Notes under the pieces: generated by a model
Seen by the model: the letters and a program-made list of their open reading frames with translations, nothing else
Database searches by the model: none
What the model was told of the DNA's origin: nothing
Shown: piece by piece, positions 53,229 through 63,158 of the stretch
Numbering within the stretch: position 1 is the stretch's first letter
Layout: every line of letters begins with the position of its first letter
DNA from: Polaribacter sp. ALD11
GTDB lineage: Bacteria > Bacteroidota > Bacteroidia > Flavobacteriales > Flavobacteriaceae
Assembly (NCBI RefSeq): GCF_002831685.1
Contig: NZ_CP025119.1
Span: 1,709,001 to 1,773,000, forward strand
Direction of reading: 5' to 3'
Length of the DNA stretch: 64,000 nucleotides
Program-made: the position numbers and the translations under genes

Positions 53229-54908
53229 ATGAAAAACATAATTAAAATATCTCTAGTTGTATTAACAACATTACTTTTAACAAATTGTAATAGATCTACC
53301 TCTGGTAAATCTAGATTAACAGGTTTGTCTTTTAATGACCCTAAAAACGGAAATTATATAAGAAACAGTTCTTTTGAAGGGCAAGAACCTCCTTTAGGAA
53401 TGGTTGCTATTGAAGGCGGATCTTTTACGATGGGACAAGTACAAGATGACGTAATGTTCGATTGGAATACAACTCCTAAAAAAATGCATGTACGTTCATT
53501 TTTTATGGATGAAGCAGAAGTTACAAATTCAGAATATTTTTTATATGTACAATATATGAAAGATGTTTTTTCTCCTTCGGAAGATAAATACAAGCACATT
53601 TACAATTCAGTTTTACCAGATACTTTAGTTTGGAGAAAAAGTTTAGGAAATACAGATATTTTAACTGAAAACTATTTTCGTCATCCAGCCTATGCAGATT
53701 ACCCTATTGTTGGTGTAACTTGGCTGCAAGCGAATGAATATTGTAAATGGAGAACGAACGCAGTTAACTTAAAAAAATTAATTGACAAAGGTCATATTAA
53801 AAACATTTTCGAGTCTGACTCTACTAGAAATTTTTTCGATACGGAAAGGTTTTTAAGTGATTCTGATAGACTTTTTGATGGTGATACAACAATTTACAAA
53901 AGAGGGGTTAAAACTAGAAATTTAAGAAAAAAAGGTGACCCAAAACCGAGTAAAGATGCTTTTCAAGGTAGAAAAATTACACAAGCAGATGGTGTTCTTC
54001 AACAAAAATTTAGACTACCTACTGAAGCAGAATGGGAATTTGCAGCAAAAGCAATTATAGAAAATAGAGAATACAATAATATTAGAGGTAGAAAGAAATA
54101 TGCTTGGGATGGTAAATATACCAGAGCAAAAAAGAAAAGGTTTAAAGGAGATCAATTAGCAAACTTTAAACAAGGCGAAGGACAATATAGTGGTTTACCT
54201 GGATGGAGTTCTGATGGTTCTGATATTCCTAATAGAATAAAATCATATCCACCAAATGCTTTTGGTTTATTTGACATGTCTGGTAATGTTGCTGAATGGG
54301 TTGCTGATGTTTATAGACCTATTATAGATAATGAAGCGAATGATTTTAATTATTTTAGAGGAAACTTATTTACTAAAAAAATGATTAATGAAGAAGGTAA
54401 GGTGGTAATTGTTGGTAATGATATAGCTGTAGAATATGATACTTTACCAAATGGAAATATTATACCAAAACAGTTACCTGGTAGTATAAAGTATATACCA
54501 ATTACAAAAGATGACGCTACATTTAGAACTAATTTTTCTAAAGCTGAAAATGCAAATATTGGTGATGGAGATTTAAACTCTACAAGGTTCTATAGAGATG
54601 ATGAAGATCAATTTGCTTCTAGACCAAGTATGTATAATTCTCCTAAAAAACCTACTAGAGTTAGAGATTCTATTTCTAATAGAGATATTGTAACAAATGA
54701 TGCTAAAAAACGTAGAACTTTAATTAGTGATGAAACAAGAGTTTACAAAGGTGGTTCATGGGCAGACAGAGAATATTGGTTAGACCCTGCACAGAGAAGG
54801 TATTTACCAGAGTACATGGCTACAAATTTTATCGGTTTTAGATGTGTTACAGATAAATTAGGACCAATGAGTTCTAAGAAAAGAACAGCTAGAACCCCTA
54901 GCAGATAA
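53229..54908 (+). CDS. gldJ: Gliding motility lipoprotein GldJ
   Basis: 559 residues. Signal peptide with lipobox (LLTNC, Cys20). It has a SUMF1-type fold (GMVAIEGGSFTMGQVQDDV, FFMDEAEVTNSEYFLYV, FRLPTEAEWEFAAKA, GLFDMSGNVAEWVADVYRP, final VYKGGSWADREYWLD ... FIGFRCV) interrupted by a long charged insert. Unlike the FGE-type protein at 14051-15145 it has no cysteine pair in the last segment, so it is not an active formylglycine enzyme. GldJ is required for gliding and supports the T9SS motor proteins GldK. Divergent from porU with 199 bases between. Confidence 0.95.
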   Translation: MKNIIKISLVVLTTLLLTNCNRSTSGKSRLTGLSFNDPKNGNYIRNSSFEGQEPPLGMVAIEGGSFTMGQVQDDVMFDWNTTPKKMHVRSFFMDEAEVTNSEYFLYVQYMKDVFSPSEDKYKHIYNSVLPDTLVWRKSLGNTDILTENYFRHPAYADYPIVGVTWLQANEYCKWRTNAVNLKKLIDKGHIKNIFESDSTRNFFDTERFLSDSDRLFDGDTTIYKRGVKTRNLRKKGDPKPSKDAFQGRKITQADGVLQQKFRLPTEAEWEFAAKAIIENREYNNIRGRKKYAWDGKYTRAKKKRFKGDQLANFKQGEGQYSGLPGWSSDGSDIPNRIKSYPPNAFGLFDMSGNVAEWVADVYRPIIDNEANDFNYFRGNLFTKKMINEEGKVVIVGNDIAVEYDTLPNGNIIPKQLPGSIKYIPITKDDATFRTNFSKAENANIGDGDLNSTRFYRDDEDQFASRPSMYNSPKKPTRVRDSISNRDIVTNDAKKRRTLISDETRVYKGGSWADREYWLDPAQRRYLPEYMATNFIGFRCVTDKLGPMSSKKRTARTPSR

Positions 54909-54928
54909 TACAGTGTATAAACATATTT

Positions 54929-54962
54929 AAGCCTCATTGTATATAACAATGAGGCTTTTTTT
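54929..54962 (+). terminator. Terminator after gldJ
   Basis: aagcctcattgt and acaatgaggctt form a 12-bp stem with a 5-base loop, followed by a T run. Confidence 0.9.
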
Positions 54963-54973
54963 ATCTTTAAAAA

Positions 54974-56230
54974 ATGGAAATTAAAAAAATTTATAATCTA
55001 TACTCTAAGTACTTTCTAGTAGATACAGACACTAGAGATATTAGAAAAAACACATTGTTTTTTGCTTTAAAAGGAGACAACTTTAATGGAAATAAATTTG
55101 CCAGTGAAGCGATAAAAAATGGAGCTGCTTATGCAATTATAGATGAAGAGGAATTTAAAACCAGTGATAAAACTATTTTGGTTGAAAATGTTTTAGAAAC
55201 ACTACAAGAGTTAGCTAAATACCATAGATTACAATTAAAAACACCAATTATTGCCCTAACGGGTAGTAATGGAAAAACAACTACTAAAGAATTAATTAAC
55301 TGCATACTTTCTAAAAAGTATAAAACAACCGCTACCTTAGGGAACTTAAATAATCATATTGGAGTGCCATTAACATTGCTATCTATGACGCCTAAAACTG
55401 AAATTGGTATTGTAGAAATGGGGGCGAATCATCAAAAAGAAATAGAGTTCCTATGTTCAATTGCGCTACCAGATTTTGGGTATGTTACCAATTTCGGAAA
55501 AGCGCACTTAGAAGGTTTTGGTAGCATTGAAGGTGTTATTGAAGGCAAGAGTGAATTGTATCGTTTTCTAAATAAAAACAGTAAAATTGCTTTTATCAAC
55601 CCTAACGATGCCATACAAGTTAAAAAGACTAGAAGTACTAAAATTGTTTCATTTTTAGAAGACATAGCCTTTTTAGAAGCGAATCCATTTGTAAATTTAT
55701 CTTACAATTCAGTTCAAATTAAGAGTAATCTAATTGGCGAATACAATTATACAAATATTGTAGCAGCCATTACTATTGGAAATTATTTTAAAGTTGATTA
55801 TTTAAAAATAAAAAAGGCAATAGAGAATTACGTTCCTACAAACAACCGCTCTCAAATAATAGTAAAAGAAAGCAATCATATCATTTTAGATGCCTACAAC
55901 GCAAACCCTTCAAGCATGAAGGTTGCTTTAGAAAATTTCTCAAAAATTAAAGAAACATTTAAAACTGTTATTTTAGGGGATATGTTCGAACTAGGAGCAG
56001 AAAGCGACAAAGAACATCAAGAAATAGTGAACTTAGCTGATAGCTTCTCTTTTTCAAACACACTCTATGTTGGTGCCAATTTCTATAAAACAAATACCAA
56101 AAACCATACATTTAAAACTTTTGAAGAGTTGAAATGTTACATCAATAAAAAACCTCTAGAAAATCAATATGTATTAATTAAAGGATCTAGAGGTATGAAA
56201 TTAGAAAGAATACTTAACGTTATATATTAA
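54974..56230 (+). CDS. murF: UDP-N-acetylmuramoyl-tripeptide--D-alanyl-D-alanine ligase
   Basis: 418 residues. It adds D-Ala-D-Ala to the UDP-MurNAc-tripeptide, the last cytoplasmic step of the peptidoglycan precursor. The N-terminal domain has DTRDIRKNTLFFALKGDNFNG, the ATP loop is ALTGSNGKTTTKELI, then NLNNHIGVPLTLL, EMGANHQKEIEFL and the C-terminal LDAYNANPSSMKVAL and ILGDMFELG. Its 3' end overlaps the end of the convergent sugar kinase gene by 11 bases. Confidence 0.96.
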   Translation: MEIKKIYNLYSKYFLVDTDTRDIRKNTLFFALKGDNFNGNKFASEAIKNGAAYAIIDEEEFKTSDKTILVENVLETLQELAKYHRLQLKTPIIALTGSNGKTTTKELINCILSKKYKTTATLGNLNNHIGVPLTLLSMTPKTEIGIVEMGANHQKEIEFLCSIALPDFGYVTNFGKAHLEGFGSIEGVIEGKSELYRFLNKNSKIAFINPNDAIQVKKTRSTKIVSFLEDIAFLEANPFVNLSYNSVQIKSNLIGEYNYTNIVAAITIGNYFKVDYLKIKKAIENYVPTNNRSQIIVKESNHIILDAYNANPSSMKVALENFSKIKETFKTVILGDMFELGAESDKEHQEIVNLADSFSFSNTLYVGANFYKTNTKNHTFKTFEELKCYINKKPLENQYVLIKGSRGMKLERILNVIY

Positions 56231-57074
56231 TGTTATTTTTATGATATTCAAGTAAATTATCTATTGGTCTTTGAATTACATCTGTAATTTTTAAATTATT
56301 TTTATGAGCAACCTTGTCTAAAATATCTCTAAAGTAGTGGGCAATTGAACCTATAAAATAAATTGATGAATCGCTATCGAGATTGTAAGGCAATACTCGG
56401 AATTTAAAAAATTCTTGAAACCCCTTTTTAATTAACCTCTTAATATATTTTTCATCCTTAAAATCGAACATAAACTTTGCAAAAGAAGCTAGATACATAT
56501 TCGGGTTTGCTTCTTTATAGACATTTCTTTTTATATAATCTGCATCTAAATTAAACTCCTTTTCAAATTCTAAAGCAATCGCTTTAGGCATTTTTTTATA
56601 AAAATAATCTACAATTAATTTTTTTCCAAAATGATTACCACTAGCTTCGTCCATTAAGATATAGCCTAACGAAGGGACTAACATTTGTACATTTTCGCCA
56701 TCAAAATAACAACTATTTGATCCTGTTCCTAAAATACAAACCATGGCAGGTTCTTTTCCGGTAGCTGCATAAACAGCTGCCAACATATCTTCAGAAACAA
56801 AAACTTTTGCATTCACAAAAATTTTCTCCAATATGGTTTTTAAAATAGCAGCTGGTTTTGGTGTTCCACAACCAGCACCATAAAAATGGATTTCAGAAAC
56901 ATTTTCTTTAATATTAATAAGTTGAAACATATTAATAATTCTGTTGTATAATTCCTCTTCTGCTACAACCGCAGGATTTAAACCTAAAGTTCTAACTCTA
57001 AATTCCTCATTTTTCTCACTATTTATAGCAATCCAATCTGCTTTTGTAGAACCTCCGTCTGCAATTAAAATCAT
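56220..57074 (-). CDS. BadF/BadG-type sugar kinase (N-acetylglucosamine kinase-like)
   Basis: 284 residues of the actin-like ATPase superfamily. The phosphate-1 motif is MILIADGGSTKADWIAI, the adenosine/phosphate-2 motif MVCILGTGSNSCYFDG, and GAGCGTPKPAAIL and FIGSIAHYF are also typical. The family phosphorylates N-acetylglucosamine and related amino sugars, perhaps from recycled peptidoglycan here, next to murF. The exact substrate cannot be read from sequence. Confidence 0.88.
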   Translation of the reverse strand: MILIADGGSTKADWIAINSEKNEEFRVRTLGLNPAVVAEEELYNRIINMFQLINIKENVSEIHFYGAGCGTPKPAAILKTILEKIFVNAKVFVSEDMLAAVYAATGKEPAMVCILGTGSNSCYFDGENVQMLVPSLGYILMDEASGNHFGKKLIVDYFYKKMPKAIALEFEKEFNLDADYIKRNVYKEANPNMYLASFAKFMFDFKDEKYIKRLIKKGFQEFFKFRVLPYNLDSDSSIYFIGSIAHYFRDILDKVAHKNNLKITDVIQRPIDNLLEYHKNNINI

Positions 57075-57203
57075 AATCTCTTATTTTAACCAAATATAGA
57101 ATAACTTAAAACAACTAGCAATAGCTTTTAAAACTTCAATCGTTTTCGTGTTTAATTATTTATTCTGAATCTGAATAAATTAAAGGAATGGATTTAATTA
57201 TTG

Positions 57204-57211
57204 TAATTTTG
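57204..57211 (+). promoter_or_regulatory. -7 promoter element for the CpsB-type gene
   Basis: TAATTTTG fits TAnnTTTG and lies 17 bases before the ATG at 57228. Confidence 0.5.
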
Positions 57212-57227
57212 CATTAAATATAATTAT

Positions 57228-57968
57228 ATGTTTTTTTTAAAGAAAAAAGAAATTCCTTTAGTAGATTTCTTCCCTAAAGACTTTGTTGATATTCATTCAC
57301 ATTTGCTTCCAGGTATAGACGACGGAGCAAAAAACTTAGATAATTCTATCGAACTAATCTTAAAAATGTATTCTTACGGAATTAAAAACTTTATAACAAC
57401 GCCTCATGTTTTAGGAGACGTTTACCCTAACTCATCTAAAACAATTAAAAATAAATTAGACGAAGTAAGAGCAGCATTAATTGAAAGAGGCTATAATGAT
57501 ATCAGAATAGATGCAGCTGCTGAATATATGATGGATGAGCAATTTTCCGAAAGACTTAAACAAGATGATATTTTGCCGTTAAAGGACAATTATATATTAG
57601 TTGAAATGTCTTATTTTAATGCTCCGATGAATTTATATGATGTCTTATTCGAAATACAGCTAAAGGGATATAAGCCTGTATTAGCACATCCTGAGCGGTA
57701 TAATTTTTATCATAATGATTTAAAAAATTATTATAAATTGAAAAAAGCAGGTTGTTTGTTCCAATTAAACTTATTGTCTTTAACAGAACAATATGGTAAG
57801 AATGTCCAAAAAATTAGTAATGAATTACTAAAACAAGATTTATATGATTTCGTAGGTTCTGACACGCATCATCAAAATCATTTACAACTTTTAAGAAAAA
57901 TTGGAACAGTAAAAAATTTAAAAAAGATAAATCATTTGTTAAAAAATAATAGTAGTGTGTTTAACTAA
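57228..57968 (+). CDS. CpsB/CapC (PHP-type) tyrosine-protein phosphatase
   Basis: 246 residues of the PHP metal-dependent phosphatase fold. Metal ligands are visible in FVDIHSHLLPGIDDGAK, FITTPHVLGDV, PVLAHPERYNFY and FVGSDTHHQNHLQ. Such phosphatases remove phosphate from the tyrosine cluster of Wzc-type kinases and so control capsule or exopolysaccharide assembly. The matching kinase gene lies next door on the other strand, with a shared hairpin between. Confidence 0.93.
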   Translation: MFFLKKKEIPLVDFFPKDFVDIHSHLLPGIDDGAKNLDNSIELILKMYSYGIKNFITTPHVLGDVYPNSSKTIKNKLDEVRAALIERGYNDIRIDAAAEYMMDEQFSERLKQDDILPLKDNYILVEMSYFNAPMNLYDVLFEIQLKGYKPVLAHPERYNFYHNDLKNYYKLKKAGCLFQLNLLSLTEQYGKNVQKISNELLKQDLYDFVGSDTHHQNHLQLLRKIGTVKNLKKINHLLKNNSSVFN

Positions 57969-57970
57969 AT

Positions 57971-58004
57971 AAAAAAGGAGTGATTTTAAAATCACTCCTT
58001 TTTT
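57971..58004. terminator. Bidirectional terminator between phosphatase and Wzc genes
   Basis: aaaaaaggagtgatttt and aaaatcactcctttttt are exact 17-base complements with no spacer, flanked by A and T runs; the convergent genes end on either side. Confidence 0.9.
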
Positions 58005-58025
58005 ATTTATCTATTTAATGTTCCT

Positions 58026-60398
58026 CTAGTTTCTTATAAACATTTTTCTATACCATGGTTTTTCTTCTTCTGCAAGATATCCATAACCATAACCTCCATA
58101 ACCGTAACCATAGCTCCTTTTAGGATCTGTATCATTTAAGACAATAGACATATTTGGTAGTCTTTTGTTTCTATACAATTCTTCTGGTACTGCCAACAAT
58201 CTTTTATCTAAGTAATTTGCTCTTACAACATATAAAAACATGTCTGCATATTTAGCAATTAATAACGTATCTGTAACAAGATTAACTGGGGCTGTATCTA
58301 CAACCACATAATCATAGTTTTCAGTAGTACTAAGGTCAGAAAATAATTGTTCTACATTAGAGCTACTTAATAGTTCTGCAGGGTTTGGTGGTATTGCGCC
58401 AGAAGAAATAATATCTAGACCTTTTGCTTCAGGAATATTAAATTTAAGATCCTCTAAAGAAAGGTCATTACTAGTTATATAATTTGTTACTCCTTTTTTA
58501 CTTTCTAAACCTAAATACTCAGTAACTTTTGGCGCTCTTAAATCCATACCCAACAACAAAACTTTTTTTCCTGAAAGCGCTAAAGTAGCCGCTAAATTTA
58601 TAGAAATAAAAGATTTACCTTCTCCACTTGTTGTAGAAGTTATAAAAATAAATTTTTTAGAACCTGTTTTCCCAGCAAGCATGAAGTCTAGGTTTGTTCT
58701 AATCAATCGAAATGCCTCAGAACCACTTGACCTTTCTTCAAACCCAACAATAATTTTTTCCTTAGATTGCGACTGCGGAATATCTCCTAAAAAAGGAACC
58801 GTTAAAGAACTTTCAATATCTTTTTTATTATGAACTTTAGTATCTAATAAGTTTCTTAAATAAATAATAATAAAAGGTACTAATAAGCCTAACAATAACG
58901 CTGCTAAATAAATAATTTTTCTCTTTGGTGAAACAGGAATTCCAGTACTATATGCGCTATCAATAATCTTTGCATTTGGCACTGTTACCGCTAATGAAAT
59001 TGCAGTTTCTTCTTTCTTCTTTAATAAATAAGCGTACAAAGTAGAAATAATTTCTTGCTGTCTCGCAATGTCTATAAAACCTCTTTCTAATATCGGAATT
59101 TCAGAAATCTTATTGGTAACTACAGATGCTGCACTTTGCAACGTTTGTAATTCTGTTTTTAATGAAGAAACCAAATTGTTTATACTTTTCTTTAAATTCT
59201 GTTTTAAAATTTGAATTTCTGAAGTATATTGAATTAATTGCGGATTTTTCTTTCCAGCATTCACGCTCAATCTACTTTTTGCGAGCACCAATGCATTGTA
59301 ACTCTCAATAGCACTACCAATACTGGTGTCTGAAAAACCTAAATTCTGAGGTAGAGTTTCATTTTTTGAAGAATCTTTACTTAAGCTTTCATAGATGCTT
59401 TCTGCTAAAATTAACTCCCCTTTTACTGTTGTTAATTTCTCTGTATTTCTAGAAGCATTTTCCAATGCTAACTCCCCCTCTTTCGAAAGGCCTGTAATTT
59501 TATTTTTAATTTTATATTTCTCTACATCATCCTGGATGACAGCTAGATCTTGATGTATTTTATTTAAACGCTCATCAATAAAATCTCTTGTCTTCTTTGA
59601 AACTTCGTTTTTATCATTAATTGCATCTATGTTGTATTGTCTTACCAATTCATCTAAAAAATCTTCTGCTTTGTCTTGCACAGCACCATTTATAGACAAT
59701 ACCAACACACTCGAGTTTTTATTAACCGGACTAATATTTACATGCTTTCTATAATTGTCTATTACAGCTGATTTTTTACTTAAAACAATAAAAATATCTT
59801 GCTTAAAATCAGCTGTTTTTTCAACAGTATATTTTCCTAACTTAGAAGTAACGATTTCTCCAAAATTATGCGTTGCAACAATTTCTTTATCTTCATTCTT
59901 AAAAGAATACTGATTTTCATTTTTCTGAACAACAGTTAAAACTGTATCTCTCCCTAAAAAACTTGACTCTTTTAAAATAAACTTAAAACGTATAGCACTA
60001 TTTTTATAAACTTCAGAGTTAATAACTCTACCTTCCACAAAATAATTAATGTCTAGATTTAAAGAGTCTACCACCTGCCCAATAATTTTTCTAGATTTTA
60101 TAATTTCAATTTCATTGTCTGTATTGTTGCTAGAACCTCCACCAACAATTCCCATATCTTTAAAAGCTTCTAACTCTTGAGAGATGCCAGATTTCTGATT
60201 GTCTTTTATCATTATTGTTGCAGATGCACTATATTCTGGTGCCGTATAGCGTAAATAAATATATCCAACTATTAAAGATAAGATGGCTCCAAATAAAAAC
60301 CATTTCCAATGAAACAAGTACTTCTCTAATTCTTCTCTAATATTTAAGGTATCATTCTCCTCTAATTGAGAATGTAATGTATCATTATTTTTTTGCAT
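58026..60398 (-). CDS. Wzc-type polysaccharide co-polymerase / tyrosine autokinase
   Basis: 790 residues. Two membrane helices (about 32-51 and 492-515) bracket a Wzz-type periplasmic domain with a long coiled coil (about 270-420). The cytoplasmic BY-kinase domain has Walker A ITSTTSGEGKSFISINLAAT (near 590), Walker A' LLLGMDLRAPKVTEYLG and Walker B YDYVVVDTAPVNLVTD. The C-terminal tail is a Tyr/Gly run (SYGYGYGGYGYGYLAEE), which would be the autophosphorylated tyrosine cluster. It controls chain length and export of polysaccharide. It follows the export lipoprotein gene by two bases. Confidence 0.95.
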   Translation of the reverse strand: MQKNNDTLHSQLEENDTLNIREELEKYLFHWKWFLFGAILSLIVGYIYLRYTAPEYSASATIMIKDNQKSGISQELEAFKDMGIVGGGSSNNTDNEIEIIKSRKIIGQVVDSLNLDINYFVEGRVINSEVYKNSAIRFKFILKESSFLGRDTVLTVVQKNENQYSFKNEDKEIVATHNFGEIVTSKLGKYTVEKTADFKQDIFIVLSKKSAVIDNYRKHVNISPVNKNSSVLVLSINGAVQDKAEDFLDELVRQYNIDAINDKNEVSKKTRDFIDERLNKIHQDLAVIQDDVEKYKIKNKITGLSKEGELALENASRNTEKLTTVKGELILAESIYESLSKDSSKNETLPQNLGFSDTSIGSAIESYNALVLAKSRLSVNAGKKNPQLIQYTSEIQILKQNLKKSINNLVSSLKTELQTLQSAASVVTNKISEIPILERGFIDIARQQEIISTLYAYLLKKKEETAISLAVTVPNAKIIDSAYSTGIPVSPKRKIIYLAALLLGLLVPFIIIYLRNLLDTKVHNKKDIESSLTVPFLGDIPQSQSKEKIIVGFEERSSGSEAFRLIRTNLDFMLAGKTGSKKFIFITSTTSGEGKSFISINLAATLALSGKKVLLLGMDLRAPKVTEYLGLESKKGVTNYITSNDLSLEDLKFNIPEAKGLDIISSGAIPPNPAELLSSSNVEQLFSDLSTTENYDYVVVDTAPVNLVTDTLLIAKYADMFLYVVRANYLDKRLLAVPEELYRNKRLPNMSIVLNDTDPKRSYGYGYGGYGYGYLAEEEKPWYRKMFIRN

Positions 60399-60400
60399 TC

Positions 60401-61186
60401 CTATCTAGTTAAAAGTGTAATGATTGCTATTAATGTTCCTGTAATGGAAATGAACAAACCGGTATTTGTATTAGATGAAGCAGATTGTATTCTTGCATAA
60501 TTGTGTTCTACATATACAATATCGTTCTGCTGCAAGTAAAAAACTGGAGAGGTGTAGGTGTTTTTAGATAATAGGTTCACTCTATACTCTTTTTTAAATG
60601 CTCCTTCTTCTCTAATTACCAAGACATTGTCTCTTTTTCCTGAAATATTTAAATCTCCCGCCAATCCTATCGCATCTAAAATTGTAACTCTTTCATTTGG
60701 AATATTAAAGGTCCCTGGTTTACTTACATCTCCTTGTACGGTAATTTTAAAATTAGATATTCTAATATTTACAGTAGGGTTCTTCACATAATCTGGCGAT
60801 AATTTAGACTTTAACATGTAAATTGTCTCTTCCCGTGTCAATCCTCCTATTTTTAATTTACCAAATATCGGGAAATCAATTTCACCATTGCTATCTATTA
60901 AATATGTTAACTGCTGTGCTTGACCTACAACGGCATTACTTGCTGCAGAGAAAGCTACTGCTGGTAAATTAAAAGGCTTCACAGCTTCTAAATCATCTGA
61001 AGAGATTGTAATTTGTAATAAATCATCTGGTTTAAAAACAGTTTTATACACATTACTCACATTTTCTTGATCGATCTCGTCAAACTGAAAATAAGCTATT
61101 TTTTTATTAGAAACACAAGAAGAAAAACAAATAGCAAGTGTTATAATTATAAAAAAAAGAAGTCTTTTAGTAGTAAATAAATTCAT
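60401..61186 (-). CDS. Wza-type polysaccharide export lipoprotein
   Basis: 261 residues. Signal peptide with lipobox (CFSSC). Polysaccharide export domain (about 45-130, FKPDDLLQITISSDDLEAV and GLTREETIYMLKSKL) followed by a SLBB domain (about 140-210, ISNFKITVQGDVSKPGTFNIPNERVTILDAI) and a C-terminal membrane helix (about 240-260). Forms the outer membrane channel for polysaccharide and works with the Wzc protein encoded two bases downstream. Confidence 0.94.
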   Translation of the reverse strand: MNLFTTKRLLFFIIITLAICFSSCVSNKKIAYFQFDEIDQENVSNVYKTVFKPDDLLQITISSDDLEAVKPFNLPAVAFSAASNAVVGQAQQLTYLIDSNGEIDFPIFGKLKIGGLTREETIYMLKSKLSPDYVKNPTVNIRISNFKITVQGDVSKPGTFNIPNERVTILDAIGLAGDLNISGKRDNVLVIREEGAFKKEYRVNLLSKNTYTSPVFYLQQNDIVYVEHNYARIQSASSNTNTGLFISITGTLIAIITLLTR

Positions 61187-61231
61187 ATCAATATATATAT
61201 TTTGCGAAAATAATATTTTTAAATCGATTAA

Positions 61232-63127
61232 TTAGTGATTTCCATCTAGTTTTTCATAAACTGAATTATTAGAAATGTATTCTGGTACAATTTCTTTCAT
61301 AGACTCAACAATTGTTTCATCTTTTAAATTATTACTCTCTGTACACAACTTTAAAATTAACTTTTTTGAAAGTACATAATTAAGGTTTAGAGATTTTGCT
61401 ATCATTATCTTTTCATGATATGTTTTTGTTGTATTCTCTCCATCGGCTAATAATTCTTCATATAATTTTTCTCCTGGTCTTAAGCCAGTTATCTTTATAT
61501 CAATATCATCAGGATAGATTAACCCAGAGAGTGAAATCATTCTTCTAGCCATGTCAAATATCTTTACAGATTTCCCCATATCGAAAATATAAATTTCTCC
61601 ACCAACTCCCATGGTACCAGCTTCTAACACTAACCTACAAGCTTCTGGTATTGTCATAAAATACCGTGTAATATCTTTGTGAGTAACCGTTAAAGGCCCT
61701 CCCTTCTCTATTTGTTTCTTAAACAACGGTATAACAGACCCGTTAGAACCTAATACATTCCCAAAACGAGTAATTGTAAATTTGGTATCACTTTTCTCAT
61801 TACTTAGACAACTAATGTATAATTCGGCAACTCTTTTTGTTGCTCCCATTACATTCGTTGGGTTTACAGCCTTGTCTGTAGAAACCATTACAAACCTTTC
61901 TACTTTGTATTTTAAAGATAAATCTGCAATGTTTTTAGTCCCACAAATATTAATGCGTACTGCTTCATAAGGGCTTTTTTCCATTAAGGGAACGTGTTTA
62001 TATGCAGCTGCATGAAAAACTTTTTGAGGCTTATACGTATTAAATACTTCTTCCATTCGTTTTAGGTCTCTTACATCTGCTACAATGGCTTTAAAATTGT
62101 TTTGCCCATTTTGAACAAGTTCTTGTTGTAAGTCATATAATGGAGATTCTGCCTGATCTATTAAAATCAGTAAATCAAGATTATAAGTAGAGAGTTGTCT
62201 CGAAATCTCACTTCCTATAGAGCCAGCAGCACCTGTAACCAAAACGACTTTGCCTGTAAACTCTCTTTTTACAATTGGGTTGTTAATAGAAATAACTTCC
62301 CTTCCTAATAAATCATCAATATTTATTTGTTTTATCTGATTTGCTTGTAAATCGCCTCCAATCCATTTCGATAGCGGAGGCACAATTTTTACATCGACAC
62401 CTAAACCCATTAATACGTCGGCTATTTCTAGCAATCTATTGGGTTTTATATTTTGTATAGATATAATAATTTCATCGATATCATTTTTATCAATGAATTC
62501 TTTATCAATTTTAGCCGCATTAAAAATTCTAATTCTATCTATTTTTTTATTAACTTTATTAACATCATCGTCAATAAAGCCTAAAATATCATAATTATTA
62601 CCTCTTTCTCTATTTAAAGCGCCATAAGTAATCATTCCTGAATCTCCTGCTCCATAAATTAAAACATTTGTAATTGATTTTAACTCAGTAGAGAGTACTT
62701 CGTAAAATGCTTTAAAAACATATCTACTAATAATTAACAAGAAAACGGCTACCAAATAATGAATTAATACAATAGATTTCGGTATTGTAAAACCCTTATA
62801 AATTTCTAAAAACTGATTTGCTACTACTAGGCCCCCTATACTTATGCTAAATATCGTAACGCCAAAAAAAACATTAAACGCATCTTTTGTTCCTGTATGT
62901 CTAATAATACCTTTGTAAGAGCCTACCAAAAGAAAACTAACCAAAGATAAAATAATGACTACTGGTACTTGTTCCTTTAGACTTGAAACATCAAAATTTA
63001 AGCTAATATTAAAACGAATAGCGTACGCTATTATAAACGATATGCATACGATAAGTACATCTATAAATAGAACAATCCATTTAGAGGCATACTTATTTAA
63101 GGCTTTTAAAAAAAAATTTTTAATCAT
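61232..63127 (-). CDS. Membrane-bound UDP-N-acetylhexosamine 4,6-dehydratase family protein (CapD/WbpM/PglF-like)
   Basis: 631 residues from ATG at 63127; an extension to 63148 adds seven residues without support. Four membrane helices cover about residues 12-130, then a CoA-binding-like Rossmann domain (INVLIYGAGDSGMITYGAL), and the catalytic SDR domain (about 275-600) with VLVTGAAGSIGSEISRQL, HAAAYKHVPLMEKSP, FVMVSTDKAVNPTNVMGATKR and RFGNVLGSNGSVIPLF. The Tyr of classical YxxxK is Met in the MGATKR stretch, as is normal for the large dehydratases. Makes 4-keto-6-deoxy sugars for capsule or glycoprotein glycans; the downstream-acting aminotransferase gene is next to it. Confidence 0.94.
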   Translation of the reverse strand: MIKNFFLKALNKYASKWIVLFIDVLIVCISFIIAYAIRFNISLNFDVSSLKEQVPVVIILSLVSFLLVGSYKGIIRHTGTKDAFNVFFGVTIFSISIGGLVVANQFLEIYKGFTIPKSIVLIHYLVAVFLLIISRYVFKAFYEVLSTELKSITNVLIYGAGDSGMITYGALNRERGNNYDILGFIDDDVNKVNKKIDRIRIFNAAKIDKEFIDKNDIDEIIISIQNIKPNRLLEIADVLMGLGVDVKIVPPLSKWIGGDLQANQIKQINIDDLLGREVISINNPIVKREFTGKVVLVTGAAGSIGSEISRQLSTYNLDLLILIDQAESPLYDLQQELVQNGQNNFKAIVADVRDLKRMEEVFNTYKPQKVFHAAAYKHVPLMEKSPYEAVRINICGTKNIADLSLKYKVERFVMVSTDKAVNPTNVMGATKRVAELYISCLSNEKSDTKFTITRFGNVLGSNGSVIPLFKKQIEKGGPLTVTHKDITRYFMTIPEACRLVLEAGTMGVGGEIYIFDMGKSVKIFDMARRMISLSGLIYPDDIDIKITGLRPGEKLYEELLADGENTTKTYHEKIMIAKSLNLNYVLSKKLILKLCTESNNLKDETIVESMKEIVPEYISNNSVYEKLDGNH

Positions 63128-63158
63128 TAAAGTTAAGTATAGAAACAACTTTGCGAAG

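Noticed and set aside
53229..54908. Second formylglycine-generating enzyme
   Set aside because: The fold is SUMF1-like but the cysteine pair is missing, and the features fit GldJ.
58060..58125. Repeat-like DNA (cat-aac-cat pattern) near the Wzc end
   Set aside because: It is explained by the Gly-Tyr codons of the kinase tail, not by a separate DNA repeat.
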